From the NCBI GenBank assembly GCA_021292165.1, contig JAHFWL010001321.1, positions 886,501 through 950,500 on the forward strand: a DNA stretch of 64,000 bases, given 5' to 3'. Both the position numbers and the translations under genes were made by a program. The DNA is from Shinisaurus crocodilurus (lineage: Eukaryota; Chordata; Lepidosauria; Squamata; Shinisauridae). Below, one piece after another: positions 10,468 through 21,959 of the stretch. Every line of letters begins with the position of its first letter. Within the stretch, counting starts at the first letter, position 1. The notes beneath the pieces were generated by a model that was given only the letters and a program-made list of their open reading frames with translations, was not told the origin of the DNA and did no database searches.

Positions 10468-10630
10468 CGTGGACACTGTGGGAACAGAATGCTGGCCTAG
10501 ATGGACCCTTGGTCTGATCCAGCATGGCCCTTCTTATGTTCTTATGAGAGGAGGATGAGGATTCTGTAAGCCACCTTGGGTTCCTTGCAAGAGGAAAAAA
10601 GGAAGGATATACATATAACAAATAAAGAGA
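10468..10630 (+). mobile_element. CR1-clade 3' tail followed by a MIR-like SINE 3' piece
   Basis: About 10468-10544 is the L3-like CR1 tail ('ctggcctagatggaccc', 'cttcttatgttcttatg'). About 10546-10630 is the 3' part of the MIR-like SINE ('gtaagccaccttgggttcct', 'ggatata'). The abutment suggests one inserted at the end of the other. Confidence 0.7.
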
Positions 10631-11239
10631 AAAAGATGGAATAGATGCACAATATTTACTAATTAGTAGCGCTAGGTGCCCTCTATCTGGAAGCACACTA
10701 AAGAGAAACAGGACAGTTCCATGTTATTAGATTTTAATAGTCACTCCCTCTTTCCAGAGAATCCTGGGAACTGTTTTCCATGAAGGTTAGGTTTTGGTCT
10801 AGGATACAGGTGCACAACCTTTAGTTTTTTGGGGGGGAGGGTGTCCAGGGCCACACATACAAAATCTCATGTACGCACACATACTGGGGTCAGGGTGGTA
10901 GAGATACACATATACTGGGGTGTGTGGGGAGAAACAAACACACACACACACACAGCCCAATTCCGGCTGCTTGGGGGTCACTAAGGAAGGGAGACACCTG
11001 CAGCTCCTTCCTACCCCAATGCCCATGGCGTGATCTCTGCCTGTTTCCGACTTCTCATTTGAAATGGGAGATAAGGGAAGGGAGTCCCTTGCTAGTGCGA
11101 AGAAGTGTCACGGTGGCAGTCTGGTGGGCTGCCTGAAATGGCTCAGTGGGGCGCACTTTTTGCACCTCTGGCCTAGGATCTCTAGCCATAGGGACAGAAA
11201 GACCAGAGAGACACAAAGGCGGATTTCCCATTGTTGTGA

Positions 11240-11573
11240 AGCTGACAATCGGCCTTGGTTGCCACTACCAGCTTTGGTTGGTATGCCAACTACGTCCATT
11301 CCTGGATAGGGATAATCTAGCCACGGTGATCCATGCACTGGTAACCTCATGATTAGACTACTGTAATGTACTTTATGTGGGGCTGCCCTAGGGCCTGATT
11401 CGGAAGCTGCAGCCTGCAGCTAGTGCAGAATGCAGCAGCGAGAGGGCTCACTGGGACACAGAGCTATGTTCACATAAGACCTGTGCAAAAAGAACTGCAC
11501 TGGCTGGCTGCCTATTGTCATACAAAGTCCTAAACATCTTTGGACCAGGATACCCAGCAGACCGCCTTCCCTT
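11240..11573 (+). mobile_element. L2 LINE fragment, left part (split by copia)
   Basis: The broken reading frame resembles the L2 ORF2 C-terminus ('SRLDYCN'-like, 'RTALAGCLLSYKVLNIFGPGYPADRLP'-like in part). It stops at the copia target site and resumes at 19306, where 'TSD + L2' continues with the terminal 'KHLLKTHLF'-like block. Confidence 0.7.
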
Positions 11574-12240
11574 TGTTGTGATATGTATCACATTACCAGC
11601 TGTGGCACATTGTTTACACATGGAAGGGACAGAATGGCGGGGTAAACAGGTTTATTATGTCTTTCTAGAATCTCGTGTTTTCGCAGGGGTTACTAGAGTG
11701 TGAGAGCAATATGAGCTAGTCACATGGTTTGTATGTTCTGATGACGTGTTAACTTGTTTTCTGACTGAAGCCATTTTAGAGAGAAGCTGAACTGCCTTCT
11801 TCTTCTTCTTCTTCTTCTTCTTCTTCTTCTTCTTCTTCATGGTACAGCTTGCTGGACTTGTTACTGCTACAATGTAACGTCTTTGCTGAGGTGGAGTGAG
11901 CTCAACTTACTCCACTGGATGTAATGCTTGCTATGCATTTATACTCTGCACATGGACTGTAACTAGGAAATGTATACTCTGTAGAACTTTACTTGCTAAG
12001 TGAATAAACAGGTAAAATTAGACCTGTGGTGTTTACAGAGTGTTTCCTGACTCCATGGATTAATCTGCAACGGAGAAGCTTTGTTGGTTCACTGGCAACA
12101 CACGCTGTACGCTGCCTGCGGGAGGAGGGAGGTGAGATCTGGAAGATCTGTGTGTGGAATGTACAGGCGTCTGCTAGCACACAGACAAGGATTATAAATC
12201 TCCCAGCCCGCACACACTCTGCTCAGGTCCACTTCGAACA
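11574..12240 (+). repeat. Copia 5' LTR
   Basis: 667 bp. It contains 14 TTC units (11797-11838) and a polyadenylation signal AATAAA at 12003-12008. It ends in CA directly before the primer-binding site. Confidence 0.93.
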
Positions 12241-12255
12241 GGGTTATGGGCCCAG
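12241..12255 (+). promoter_or_regulatory. Copia primer-binding site complementary to the initiator tRNA-Met anticodon arm
   Basis: The 15 bases 'gggttatgggcccag' directly after the LTR are the exact reverse complement of the anticodon stem-loop of vertebrate initiator tRNA-Met. They do not match any tRNA 3' end. This fits the half-tRNA priming known for Drosophila copia. The match rests on my recall of the tRNA sequence. Confidence 0.85.
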
Positions 12256-12333
12256 ACCAGAACCAGCGGAACCAGACTGGACCAGAACCAGAATGGGTCG
12301 CAACAGCTTCGACTCCGGAGATTGCAGTGATTA

Positions 12334-15300
12334 ATGGCAGAGGAGGAAGACATCAAGGAAGAAAAAATCTCTCCTGGTCCTTCAACTGGTAAGGGGGAAG
12401 AAGGGGGAGAGAATCTGTTGGCTGAAACAGACGGCTTGCAGCCAAGTTCCAAGGCCGAAAGCTTGGAGGGAGAAAGCGAAGCCGAAGTTTCTGGTGAAGA
12501 GGAGGGAGAAAATCCCCCGGTCACAGAAATGGCGGCTGCACAATCTCTGAATCCACAAATTGTGGAACGGCTAATTGGGTCGAACTATGTGCTGTGGAAT
12601 TTCCAAATGCAGCATTATTTAACCCATGCGGGACTCTGGACTGTAGTAATACAGGATCCAATTGCAGTGGGAGATCAGGCATACAACGAATGGAAGGAGC
12701 GAGACGATAAAGCAAAAGCAATTCTTTGTTTATCTGCTGAAAGCTCACAGGTGCCATTTATCCAGTTTCAAAACACTGCAAAAGAAATCTGGAATGTATT
12801 ACAGAATACGTACCAGATGCAAACAGCAGGCAGCAGAATTTTGTTTTCACGTAAGCTATATAAATTAAGCTTGCAACCAGGTGGCTCTAAGCCGGAGCAT
12901 TTGAGCACCATGAGAGGCTTGTTTAACAGACTGAGAGCTCAAGGGATGACTATTGATCCACTGAATCAGGTTTCTATTCTGTTATCAAGTCTGGACTCAT
13001 CTTATGACACAATTGTCACTTTGATGGAAGGCCAGCCGGATCAGAATCTGACCATGAAATATGTGTTAGGCAAACTTCTTTCTGAGTGGGAAAAGCGACT
13101 AGGAAAGAAAAACAACTCTGGCCGTAAGTTTGCAGAAGGCCAGGCTGATGGGGCAAACAGCCAAGCTGCAAACAATAACAAGCTGGGAGTAACCCAGGCC
13201 GCTGCTTTAAAAGTGAAAAAATGCTTCAGTTGCGGATCTACATCTCATCTGAAAAAGGACTGTAGGGTCAAACAGAAAAAGAAAAAAACCAAAAAGGAAA
13301 CAACGAGCACACCTGAGGAGGCAGTTAAAACAGGCAAACGTTTGATTGCAAGGGTGGGGGTTGCAAATAACGTTTGGATTTTGGACTCTGGAGCTTCTCA
13401 TCACATGACTAACTCCAGGAACTTGTTCCAATCTCTGGAAGAAAATGGAACTACAGGTCAGCATGTGGAATTAGCTGACGGGAAACGAATAGATGTTTCA
13501 GCAGCAGGAACAATTGAATTTGCTACTTTGGGTCAACAGAGAGCATTGTTTGTTCCGGAACTGGACACAAATCTGATAAGTATTTCCCAATTAGCTCAAA
13601 ATGGCTATGAAATGTGTTTTTCAGACAGCAAATGTGTGATTTCACGTGAAGGGACAGTCTGTGCAAAAGGTGATTTGCATAATTCTCTGTATGTTATAAA
13701 TCCATTTGTAACAAATGATGAGAGTGTGAAGTATGCAAATTGTAAACCCCATGATAATTGTGTGCATATTTTTCACAAACGTTTTGCGCATGCTAATTAC
13801 AGAAGCATCTAGAAGATGCAGGGTCTGTGTGAGGGCATGAAAATGAAACCTTGTTCTAATTATGTGGAATGTGAAGTATGCAGTAAGGCAAAGTCGCACA
13901 GAACTAACATTCAGAAACACAGTGATAGAGTGAGCACAAGAATATTTGAGCTGGTACACTCTGATGTTGCTGGGCCATTTGAAGAAAGCTATGGGGGAAA
14001 TAGGTACTACATGACTCTCATTGATGATTTTTCTAGATTTGGATTTGTTTATCTTCTAAATAAAGATAAAAGCTGAGTGTAGCCAAACACGTACCCTGGA
14101 TTTTAGGAAAGCCAATTTTAACAAACTCAGAACAATGATTAGTAAGATCCCATGGCAAGTGACTCTCACGAGAAAGGGAGCCCAGGAGGGGTGGGAGTTT
14201 TTAAAAAAGGAAATTTTAAAGGCACAATTGCAAACAATTCCCACAAGGAAAAAAGGCAGAGGGCAACAGAAGAAGCCAATGTGGCTTCACAATAAACTCA
14301 AAGATGACCTGAAAACAAAAAAGGACACGTATAGGAAGTGGAAGGAAGGACAGGCTACAGGGGAAGAGTACAGGCAGGTAGCACAGAACTGCAGGAATAG
14401 TGTCAGGAAGGCTAAAGCTGAGAATGAGCTAAGGTTAGCGAGGAATGCTAAAAGCAACAAAAAAGCTTTCTTCAGATACATGCACAGTAAAAGACAGAAG
14501 AAACAACTGGTGGTTCAACTACGCAATGAGGATGGCAAATTGATAACAGAAGACAAAGAAAAGGCAGAAGTGTTCAATTCCTACTTCGGCTCGGTCTTCT
14601 CCCAAAAGAGGGTCTATGACCCCCCTGGCAAACCTGAAGTGCAGACTGAAGGGGCAGGATTGCAGCTTGAGATTGATAGGCAAATGGTCAAGGAGCACCT
14701 GATTACTCTGAACTGAGTTTAAATCTCCAGGGCCTGATGAGCTGCATCCTAGAGTAATAAAGGAACTGGCAGAAGAACTCTCAGAACCACTGTCTATTAT
14801 CTTTGAGAAATCATGGAGGACAGGTGAAGTGCCAGACGACTGGAGGAGGGCAAATGTTGTTCCCATCTTCAAAAAGGGCAAGAAGGAGGAACCTGGGAAC
14901 TATAGGCCAGTCAGTCTGACATCAATCCCCGGGAAGATTTTGGAGCAGATTATAAAGAAGTCAGTCTGCAAGCACCTTGAAAACAATGCAGTGATTACTA
15001 GAAGCCAGCATGGATTTGTCAAGAACAAATCCTGTCAGACTAATCTGATCTCATTTTTTGATCGGGTAACCTCCCTTGTGGACTGTGGGAATGCTGTGGA
15101 CATTATATATCTGGACTTCAGCAAAGCTTTCGACAAAGTGCCTCATGATATCCTGATTAGTAAGCTAGCTAAGAGTGGGCTAGATGGAACAACTATCAGG
15201 TGGATCCACAATTGGCTACAGAATCGGACTCAAAGAGTGCTTATCAATGGTTCCTTCTCAAACTGGGGAGAGGTAACAAGCGGGGTACCACAGGGCTCGG

Positions 15301-18300
15301 TCCTGGGCCCGGTGCTCTTCAACATTTTTATTAATGACTTGGATCAGGAGGTACAGGGAATGCTTATCAAATTTGCAGATGACACAAAGTTGGGTGGAAC
15401 AGCTAATACTCTGGAAGACAGAAACAAAATTCAAAGTGACCTCGATAGGCTGGAGCGCTGGGCCGAAAACAACAGAATGAAATTTAATAGGGATAAATGC
15501 CAAGTGCTGCACCTAGGGAGAGGAAACCAAATGCAGAGTTACAGAATGGGGGGCACTTGGCTCAACAATACTACAAGTGAGAAGGATCTTGGAATTGTGG
15601 TAGATCACAAACTGAATATGAGCCAGCAATGCGATGTGGCTGCAAAGAAGGCAAATGCAATTTTGGGCTGTATTAATAGAAGTATAGCTTCCAAATCGCG
15701 GGAAGTGATAATTCCCCTTTACTCGGCACTGGTTAGGCCTCATCTTGAGTACTGCGTCCAGTTCTGGGCACCTCACTTTAAGAAAGACATAGACAAACTG
15801 GAGAGGGTTCAGAGGAGGGCAACAAGGATGATAAAGGGACTGGAAACAAGGCCCTATGAGAAGAGACTGAAAGAACTGGGCATGTTTAGCCTTCAGAAGA
15901 GGAGACTGAGGGGAGATATGATCGCACTCTTCCAGTATTTGAAGGGATGTCATACAGAGGAGGGCAAAGATCTCTTCTCGTTCATCCCAGTTTGCAGGAC
16001 ACGGAATAATGGGCTCAAGTTACAGGAATCTAGATTCCACCTAAACATAAGGAAAAATTTCCTGACTGTCAGAGCAATAAGACAATGGAATCAACTACCT
16101 AGGGAGGTCGTGGGCTCTCCCACTCTGGAGGCATTCAAGGTGCAGCTGGACAGACATCTGTCAGAGATGCTTTGACCTAGATTCCTGCATTGAGCAGGGG
16201 GTTGGACTCGATGGCCTTGTAGGCCCCTTCCAACTCTACTTTTCTATGATTCTATGATTCTATGAAGCCTAAGTCTCAGGTACAAGAGAGATTTGAATCA
16301 TTTGTGAAATGGGCTGGTAACAGATTCAAACAATACCCGATAGGTGAACTGCTCACAGATGGTGGGGGAAAGTACATGAGTACAAAATTTAAGAAATTCT
16401 TGGAAAGTGAGGGCATTGGGCACAAAATTACAGCCCCAAACTCCCCGTCTCAAAATGGTGTAGCTGAAAGAAGGAACAGAACACTCCAGGAAATGATGAG
16501 GGCTCAATTCGCTGACTCAAAAATGGGAAACCATTTCTGGGGGGATGCACTTTCAAATGCAAATTATCTGCTGAACAGATTACCTAACACCACAACACCA
16601 CAACTGGGAAAACTCCATATGAAATGTTTCATGGGAGGAAGCCAAAGGTAGCACACATACGAATTTTTGGGTGTGTTTTGTTCAAATACAGGCTAAAAGC
16701 GTTGACTGTTTTCTGCTGGGGTATGATGGACAAACAAAAGGTTACAGGTTATGGTCACCACAACACAGAAAGGTAATTTTAAGCAGAGATGTGATTTTTC
16801 ACGAGCAAACACATGATGAGAAACAGCTGGTGGAATTGCCAATGCATTCAATGGCTGAAACACAGCAGGAAGTTTCTGAAACAGAACAAACCACTGGGCA
16901 GATATCTGGGGAACAGGAGGGAGGTGAACAATCTCTAAGGCGTTCAACCCGAGAACGTAAAACACCTGTTAGATATCAGGATGAATTCCAAAGTGGCAAA
17001 ACTGTTGTACATAAAGCTCTCAAAATAGCTTCAGAACCTCAAAGTTTTGAGGAAATTCAGGACATGCAACCAGCAGTGAGAAATGATTGGTTTGAAGCCA
17101 TGCAGGATGAAATCAATGCAATGCATGTCAACAAAACATGGAGTCTGGTATCTTTACCTGTAGGATGAAAGGCCATCACCTGTAAATGGGTGTACAAGGT
17201 GAAAACGAATCACCAGGGGCAGGTGGAAAGGTACAGAGCAAGACTCGTGGCAAGAGGGTTTGCACAAAAACATGGGATAGATTTTGATTCCGTGTTTGCA
17301 CCAACAACAAGGTATGCAACTGTAAGACTGTTGTTGAAATTGGCAGCACAAAGAAAAATGATGGCATTTCATTTTGATGTAAAAACTGCTTTCCTATATG
17401 GTGATTTACAAGAGGAAATCTACATGATGCAACCAAAAGGTTTTGTAGAAAATCCCAGTCTTGTATGTCGTTTGCACAAATCCATATATGGGCTGAAGCA
17501 AGCAGCTAGGTGCTGGAACCAAAAATTAGACAGAGTTTTGATTAGTTTGGGATTCAAACAAAGCAAGGCTGATCACTGTCTGTACACATGTCACACAGAA
17601 TTGGGACATTGGGTGTATTTGCTAGTCTTTGTTGATGATATATTGCTGATAACAGAATCAGTAAGTCAAAAAGACAAAATTGCAAAAGAATTGCAAGCAC
17701 ACTTTGAACTGAAAGATCTAGGTTTGGTACAACACTATCTTGGAATGCAATTATCCCAGGATGAGGAAGGTTCTTTCTTGGTTGAACAAAGTGGAAAAAT
17801 TCAGAAATTGCTGGAAATTCATGGATTGGAGAATTGTAACCCAGTTACCACTCCAATGGCTCTTGAATATCAGAAACACACAGATAACACTGAATTTGAA
17901 GATATTGGGAAATATCAAAGTGTTATTGGAAGCCTGCTATATTTGGCAAATGTGAGTAGGCCAGACATCAGCAATGCTGTGAACATACTTAGCAGGAAAA
18001 CCCAAAATCCTTCTGTGTATGATTGGCTAGCTGTGAAACGTGTGTTAAGATATTTAAAAGGTTTCATGAATTGCAAACTGAAATTGTCATCACACACAGA
18101 GGGAGGTTTTTGTGTGTACACTGATGCTGATTGGGAAGCTGCCACAGATAGAAAGTCTACAAGTGGGACTGTGATCATGTATGATAAAAGTTTAATTGAC
18201 TGGTATACACGAAAACAAACTTGTGTGGCTGTATCTAGTGCAGAATCTGAATTCATCAGTTTATCTCAAGCATGCAATGAGATTGAATGGTTCAAGCAAT

Positions 18301-18575
18301 TGTTTACTGATCTGCAATTACCAGTAGACAAGGCTGTTACAATTTTTGAAGACAACCAGGCTTGCATAAGCATGGCACAAAATGAAAAATGTAGGCCAAG
18401 AACCAAGCACATTGATGTTCGTTACTCTCATGTAAAGGACTGTGTGCAGAAAGGGTGGGTAACACTCAGATACTGTGCAACAGGGGACACGGTGGCAGAT
18501 CTTTTCACAAAACCATTGCCTGTAGTAAGACACAGGAAGCTAATGATGGCGCTAGGCCTCATTGAGCAAATGTGA
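12334..18575 (+). pseudogene. Copia gag-pol, disrupted
   Basis: Translation would begin at ATG 12334. Domains in order: a UBN2-type Gag (about residues 70-255); a CCHC knuckle 'CFSCGSTSHLKKDC'; an aspartic protease with the motif 'DSGAS' (about 13384-13398); the pre-integrase His/Cys region; the integrase core ('LIDDFSRFGFVYLL' and, after the CR1, 'NSPSQNGVAERRNR'); reverse transcriptase with 'VFVDDILL' near 17630; and RNase H ('YTDADWEA') up to 'TKPLP' near the end. Breaks: in-frame TAG at 13810-13812; CR1 insertion after about 14071; two frameshifts near 16637 and 16669; in-frame TGA at 17166-17168. Long frames remain at 12334-13812 and 17190-18575. It is the relic of a formerly active element. 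Confidence 0.93.
14072..16264 (+). mobile_element. CR1 LINE, 5'-truncated, inserted inside the copia integrase region
   Basis: About 2.2 kb of CR1 ORF2: a linker/endonuclease-proximal part (14135-14716), then reverse transcriptase (14829-16175) with motif A 'YLDFSKAFDKVPHDI', 'SGVPQGSVLGP' and catalytic 'FADDTKLGG'. A single-base shift near 14714 separates the two frames. The 3' tail ends in two and a half copies of 'attctatg' at about 16264. A short 'aag' microhomology is the only sign of a target repeat, as is usual for CR1. It is the youngest layer of the nest, since it interrupts copia. Confidence 0.95.
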
Positions 18576-18594
18576 AGCAAGATGTACTCAGCTT

Positions 18595-18603
18595 GTGGGG
18601 GGA
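18595..18603 (+). promoter_or_regulatory. Copia polypurine tract
   Basis: 'gtgggggga' lies directly before the 3' LTR, in the position where plus-strand DNA synthesis is primed. Confidence 0.8.
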
Positions 18604-19300
18604 TGTTGTGATATGTATCACTTCACCAGCTGCAGCACATTGTTTACACATGGAAGGGACAGAATGGCGAGGTAAACAGGTTTGTTATGTCTTTCTGGAA
18701 TCTCGTGTTTTCACATGGGAAACTAGACTGTGAGAAACAATATGAGCTGGTCACATGGTTTGTATGTTCTGATGACGTGCTAACTTTTTTTTTCTGACTG
18801 AAGCCATTTTAGAGAGAAGCTGAACTGCCTTCTTCTTCTTCTTCTTCTTCTTCTTCTTCTTCTTCTTCTTCTTCTTCTTCTTCTTCTTCTTCTTCTTCAT
18901 GGTACAGCTTGCTGGACTTGTTACTGCTACAATGTAACGTCTTTGCTGAAGTGGAGTGAGCTCAACTTACTCCACTGGATGTAATGCTTGCTATACATTT
19001 ATACTCTGCACATGGACTGTAACTAGGAAATGTATACTCTGTAGAACTTTACTTGCTAAGTGAATAAACAGGTAGAATTAGACCTGTGGTGTTTACAGAG
19101 TGTTTCCTGACTCCATGGATTAATCTGCAACGGAGAAGCTTTGTTGGTTCACTGGCAACACACGCTGCACGCTGCCTGCGGGAGGAGGGAGGTGAGATCT
19201 GGAAGATCTGTGTGTGGAATGTACAGGCGTCTGCTAGCACACAGACAAGGATTATAAATCTCCCAACCCGCACACACTCTGCTCAGGTCCAGTTCCAACA
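18604..19300 (+). repeat. Copia 3' LTR
   Basis: 697 bp. It matches the 5' LTR with roughly 25 substitutions by eye, but has 23 TTC units (18830-18898) against 14. Confidence 0.93.
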
Positions 19301-19305
19301 CCCTT

Positions 19306-19600
19306 ATATATGCCCAACCGACCATTAAGATCATCGGAGGAGGCCTTGCTGGTCATTCCAAAATTATCAGAATGTGGCCGTGCAATATCTTGATGGCGGG
19401 CCTTCTCGGCAGCAGCACCCACCCTGTGGAAAAAACTCCCCCATGCAGGTCGGGAGGCAGAAAATGTGGCATCTTTTAAACACCTCCTGAAAAACGCACC
19501 TGTTCACCCAGGCCTTCCCTGGCCCATAATTAAATTATCCATGCTGTCCCATTTTTACTGCTCTATATTGCAGTGTATTATTAGGTATTATTATTATTAT
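19306..19600 (+). mobile_element. L2 LINE fragment, right part
   Basis: Continues the L2 fragment interrupted at 11573. The degraded end of ORF2 is recognisable ('cctcctgaaaaacgcacctg', 'ttcacccaggccttccctgg'). Confidence 0.65.
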
Positions 19601-19629
19601 TGAATTATATTGTTTTTTAAATTATATTT

Positions 19630-19970
19630 TGTGAAGGAAGGGGAGAGCTGGCTGACTCTGCCAACCCACCCTTTCTTCCCAAGACCCAGAGATCCCAAGG
19701 TGCCAGACTGCCAGCCTCAGCTCTGCAGTCCTGACTGGAATCTCTCTCAGGGACTTGCCCTTGTCTATACCCTGGATTTAGCGCTGAACCACAGAGCAAT
19801 CACACATGCTGTGTGGGGTAAAACCAAGAAGGTTTATTCAGGTAAACAGATTACAACAAAAGGTGGGAAATGAGGGAAGGAGACAAGGTAGGGAGACACT
19901 TTGGTACATACACAGCAGAGCTACAAAACAATAAAGCTGACTCATGACTTTAGAACATTTGCATTTTGCA
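19630..19970 (-). mobile_element. Possible LTR fragment
   Basis: Starts 'tgtgaagga', the same nine bases that begin the solo LTR at 6537, and has a minus-strand AATAAA about 200 bases in. Candidate flanks 'tattt' (19625-19629) and 'tatta' (19971-19975) match only 4 of 5. Weak call. Confidence 0.35.
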
Positions 19971-20108
19971 TATTAATGGCTTGGCACATAGACATCAGCC
20001 TGTGAAGACATCAGCCTGTGAGGCGCAGGGCCCCATCAGACAACTTATGCACATTTCGCCCCTCTCCCAACCCCCAGGTGGGACCACCTGGTCTACACAT
20101 GAGGAGCG

Positions 20109-20136
20109 GTGCGTGTGCGTGTGCGTGTGTGTGTGT
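20109..20136. repeat. (GT)n-rich microsatellite
   Basis: Interrupted 'gtgtgcgt' and GT units. Confidence 0.85.
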
Positions 20137-20163
20137 AGGAAACCCCAGAGGCTCCCCTTAGCC

Positions 20164-20511
20164 CAGTGCTTCTCAAATAGTGGGGCGGGCCCCCCAGGGG
20201 GGGGCGCGAGGCTCCGTAAAGGGGGGCTCATTTGACCTCAGTTAAAAGTTTTTTTTAATATTGTGTTCCTTTAAATCCTGTGCTCCTTTAAATCTTTTCT
20301 GCTACAGTTAATAAAGCTATTCTTTGTTGTAAATTGATCCACATTTCTTTCTTTTTTTATTCTCTTATACGTTAATAAGGATACAGTGTTATGCAGAGGT
20401 GTACTTATAACAATTTAATAGACAAATGATGCTATTTACAGTCGCGCTGGAGGCGCGAAATGTTTTCTTCTTCCTAGGGGGGGCATGACAGAAAATAATT
20501 GAGAAGCACCG
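20164..20511. mobile_element. hAT-type element
   Basis: The terminal inverted repeats 'cagtgcttctcaa' and 'ttgagaagcaccg' and a perfect 8-bp direct repeat 'ccttagcc' (20156-20163 and 20512-20519) identify a hAT-superfamily insertion. Its interior is AT-rich and non-coding. Confidence 0.9.
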
Positions 20512-20516
20512 CCTTA

Positions 20517-20643
20517 GCCTAACCTACCTCACAGGGTTGTTGTGAGGATAAAATGGAGGAGCGGAGGAGGATGATTATGTAAGCCACCTTGGGTTCCTTG
20601 CAGGAAAAAAGGCGGGGTATAAATATAATAAATAAATAAATTT
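20517..20643 (+). mobile_element. MIR-like SINE, 3' portion
   Basis: Carries the shared block 'ctcacagggttgttgtgagg', the 'gtaagccaccttgggttcct' tail and terminal (aata)n. Confidence 0.8.
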
Positions 20644-20762
20644 AATATGTATATGGAAACCGCTTAGGGATTCTTCTTAATATTTAGCAGTATAGAAATA
20701 GTACAAATAAAACAAACAAACAAATATATAATAAAATGGGCAGAGGGGAGAGCCTTGTAAGC

Positions 20763-20896
20763 CAGGGGTGTGGAACTGGCGGCCTGCCAGATGTCATTGG
20801 ACTCCACATCCCATCGGCCCCAGCCAGCATGGCCAATGGGGATGATGGGAGTTGCAGTCCAATGACATCAGGAAGGCCACAAGTTCCTCATTTCTA
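20763..20896. mobile_element. hAT-type foldback element with 7/8 target duplication
   Basis: Starts 'caggggtg'. The flanks 'ttgtaagc' (20755-20762) and 'ttgtgagc' (20897-20904) differ at one base. The arms 'ggactccacatcccatc' and 'gatgggagttgcagtcc' pair. Confidence 0.75.
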
Positions 20897-21117
20897 TTGT
20901 GAGCCATCCTGAGCACCTCGAAGAAAAGGGTGAGAGGAAAAGGTAAATAAATATTTTTTTAAAAAAACAACCCAGAATAACCAGAGCACTGGAGAGTACA
21001 ACGGAGGAAAAGAAGGATTCAGTGGGGGAAACGTCAATGTCTTTGGATGGCTTGTGGGCATTTACTTCTCAAATATAACTTGCCCCACAGTTCAACAAGG
21101 CTGAGAAGTTCCGTATT

Positions 21118-21558
21118 CCTGGGGTCTCCATCGTCATGTCTGTGTGGACTCCAGTGTGTCTGAGAATACCTCTCTCGGTGCCTACCAGGCTCTCTGCCCC
21201 TCCTGATTTTTATTTTAAAAAATAAAAAAACTGGGAGGCTGGCCTACTGCAAAGCAAAGTGCTGCCCTGCAGCACCATCTCAATTTGGGTTCAAAAGAGG
21301 GGCTTTGTGTTTTGGAGTTCAGACAGACCCCCCTCCCCATCTGTCTTGTCCTTAGGTTCTTGGGGGCAAGTTACTTTTCTTTTAGCCTCCCTAGTTGGCT
21401 TTCTGGGAAAGGAGGGTTTTGTGACTGGTCTTGTCTACCACGGCAGCCATTTTATGAATGGGCAAGCCTTCCCATGGCAGCCATTTTGTGAGAGTGTGCA
21501 CGACACACTATCAAAATTCCAAGCATGCCCACCAATCCCAAAAGGTTGGGGACCCCTG
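21118..21558. mobile_element. hAT-like repeat, family R2
   Basis: Starts near 'ctggggtctcc' and ends 'ggttggggacccctg', a Charlie-like hAT terminus. A second copy at 25862-26830 is split by an L2 insertion, and a partial copy lies at 35558-35760. Confidence 0.65.
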
Positions 21559-21959
21559 GAAGGAAGGAAGGAAATAGGGAAGGAAGGAAGGAGTGCTGCC
21601 TGGGTCCAGGATTATGTGTGGGCCTCTCAGGAACAGCATCCTCAGTGGGGGCCCCACTCCCAATCCTGGAAGACGCAGGACATGTGAAAGGAGAATTCTG
21701 TCAGGATGCATCTGATCTTGGTTATTGCAAAACGAGAGCGGTAGCCCTGTTAGCAGGTGGTGGGCTGTCTGCAGGTCTTGGGACCCTGGCGAATACTAGG
21801 AATGTGTGAGGAATCTGGTAGGGGGTGAAAATCCGATGGATTTTCACAATTTAGTCCCCCGGATTCCGGTTCACTAGCCCTGCATTGGCACTGACTCACT
21901 ATGATGCAAGTTGAGGACTTCTGCTTCTAAGATGGGCCGCCGTTTGGGTGTTTTTGTTT

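Larger units (their letters stand above)
11574..19300 (+). mobile_element. Ty1/copia LTR retrotransposon, full-length but broken
   Basis: Two LTRs (11574-12240 and 18604-19300) of the form TGTTG...CAACA or GAACA are flanked by the 5-bp direct repeat 'ccctt' (11569-11573 and 19301-19305). Between them are a primer-binding site, a gag-pol frame in copia order (gag, protease, integrase, reverse transcriptase, RNase H) and a polypurine tract. The element sits in an L2 fragment and carries a CR1 insertion (14072-16264). Copia elements are uncommon in vertebrates. Stops, frameshifts and the CR1 make this copy non-autonomous. Confidence 0.95.

Noticed and set aside
11655..11840. Lys-rich frame on the minus strand
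   Set aside because: Translation of the TTC microsatellite in the copia LTR.
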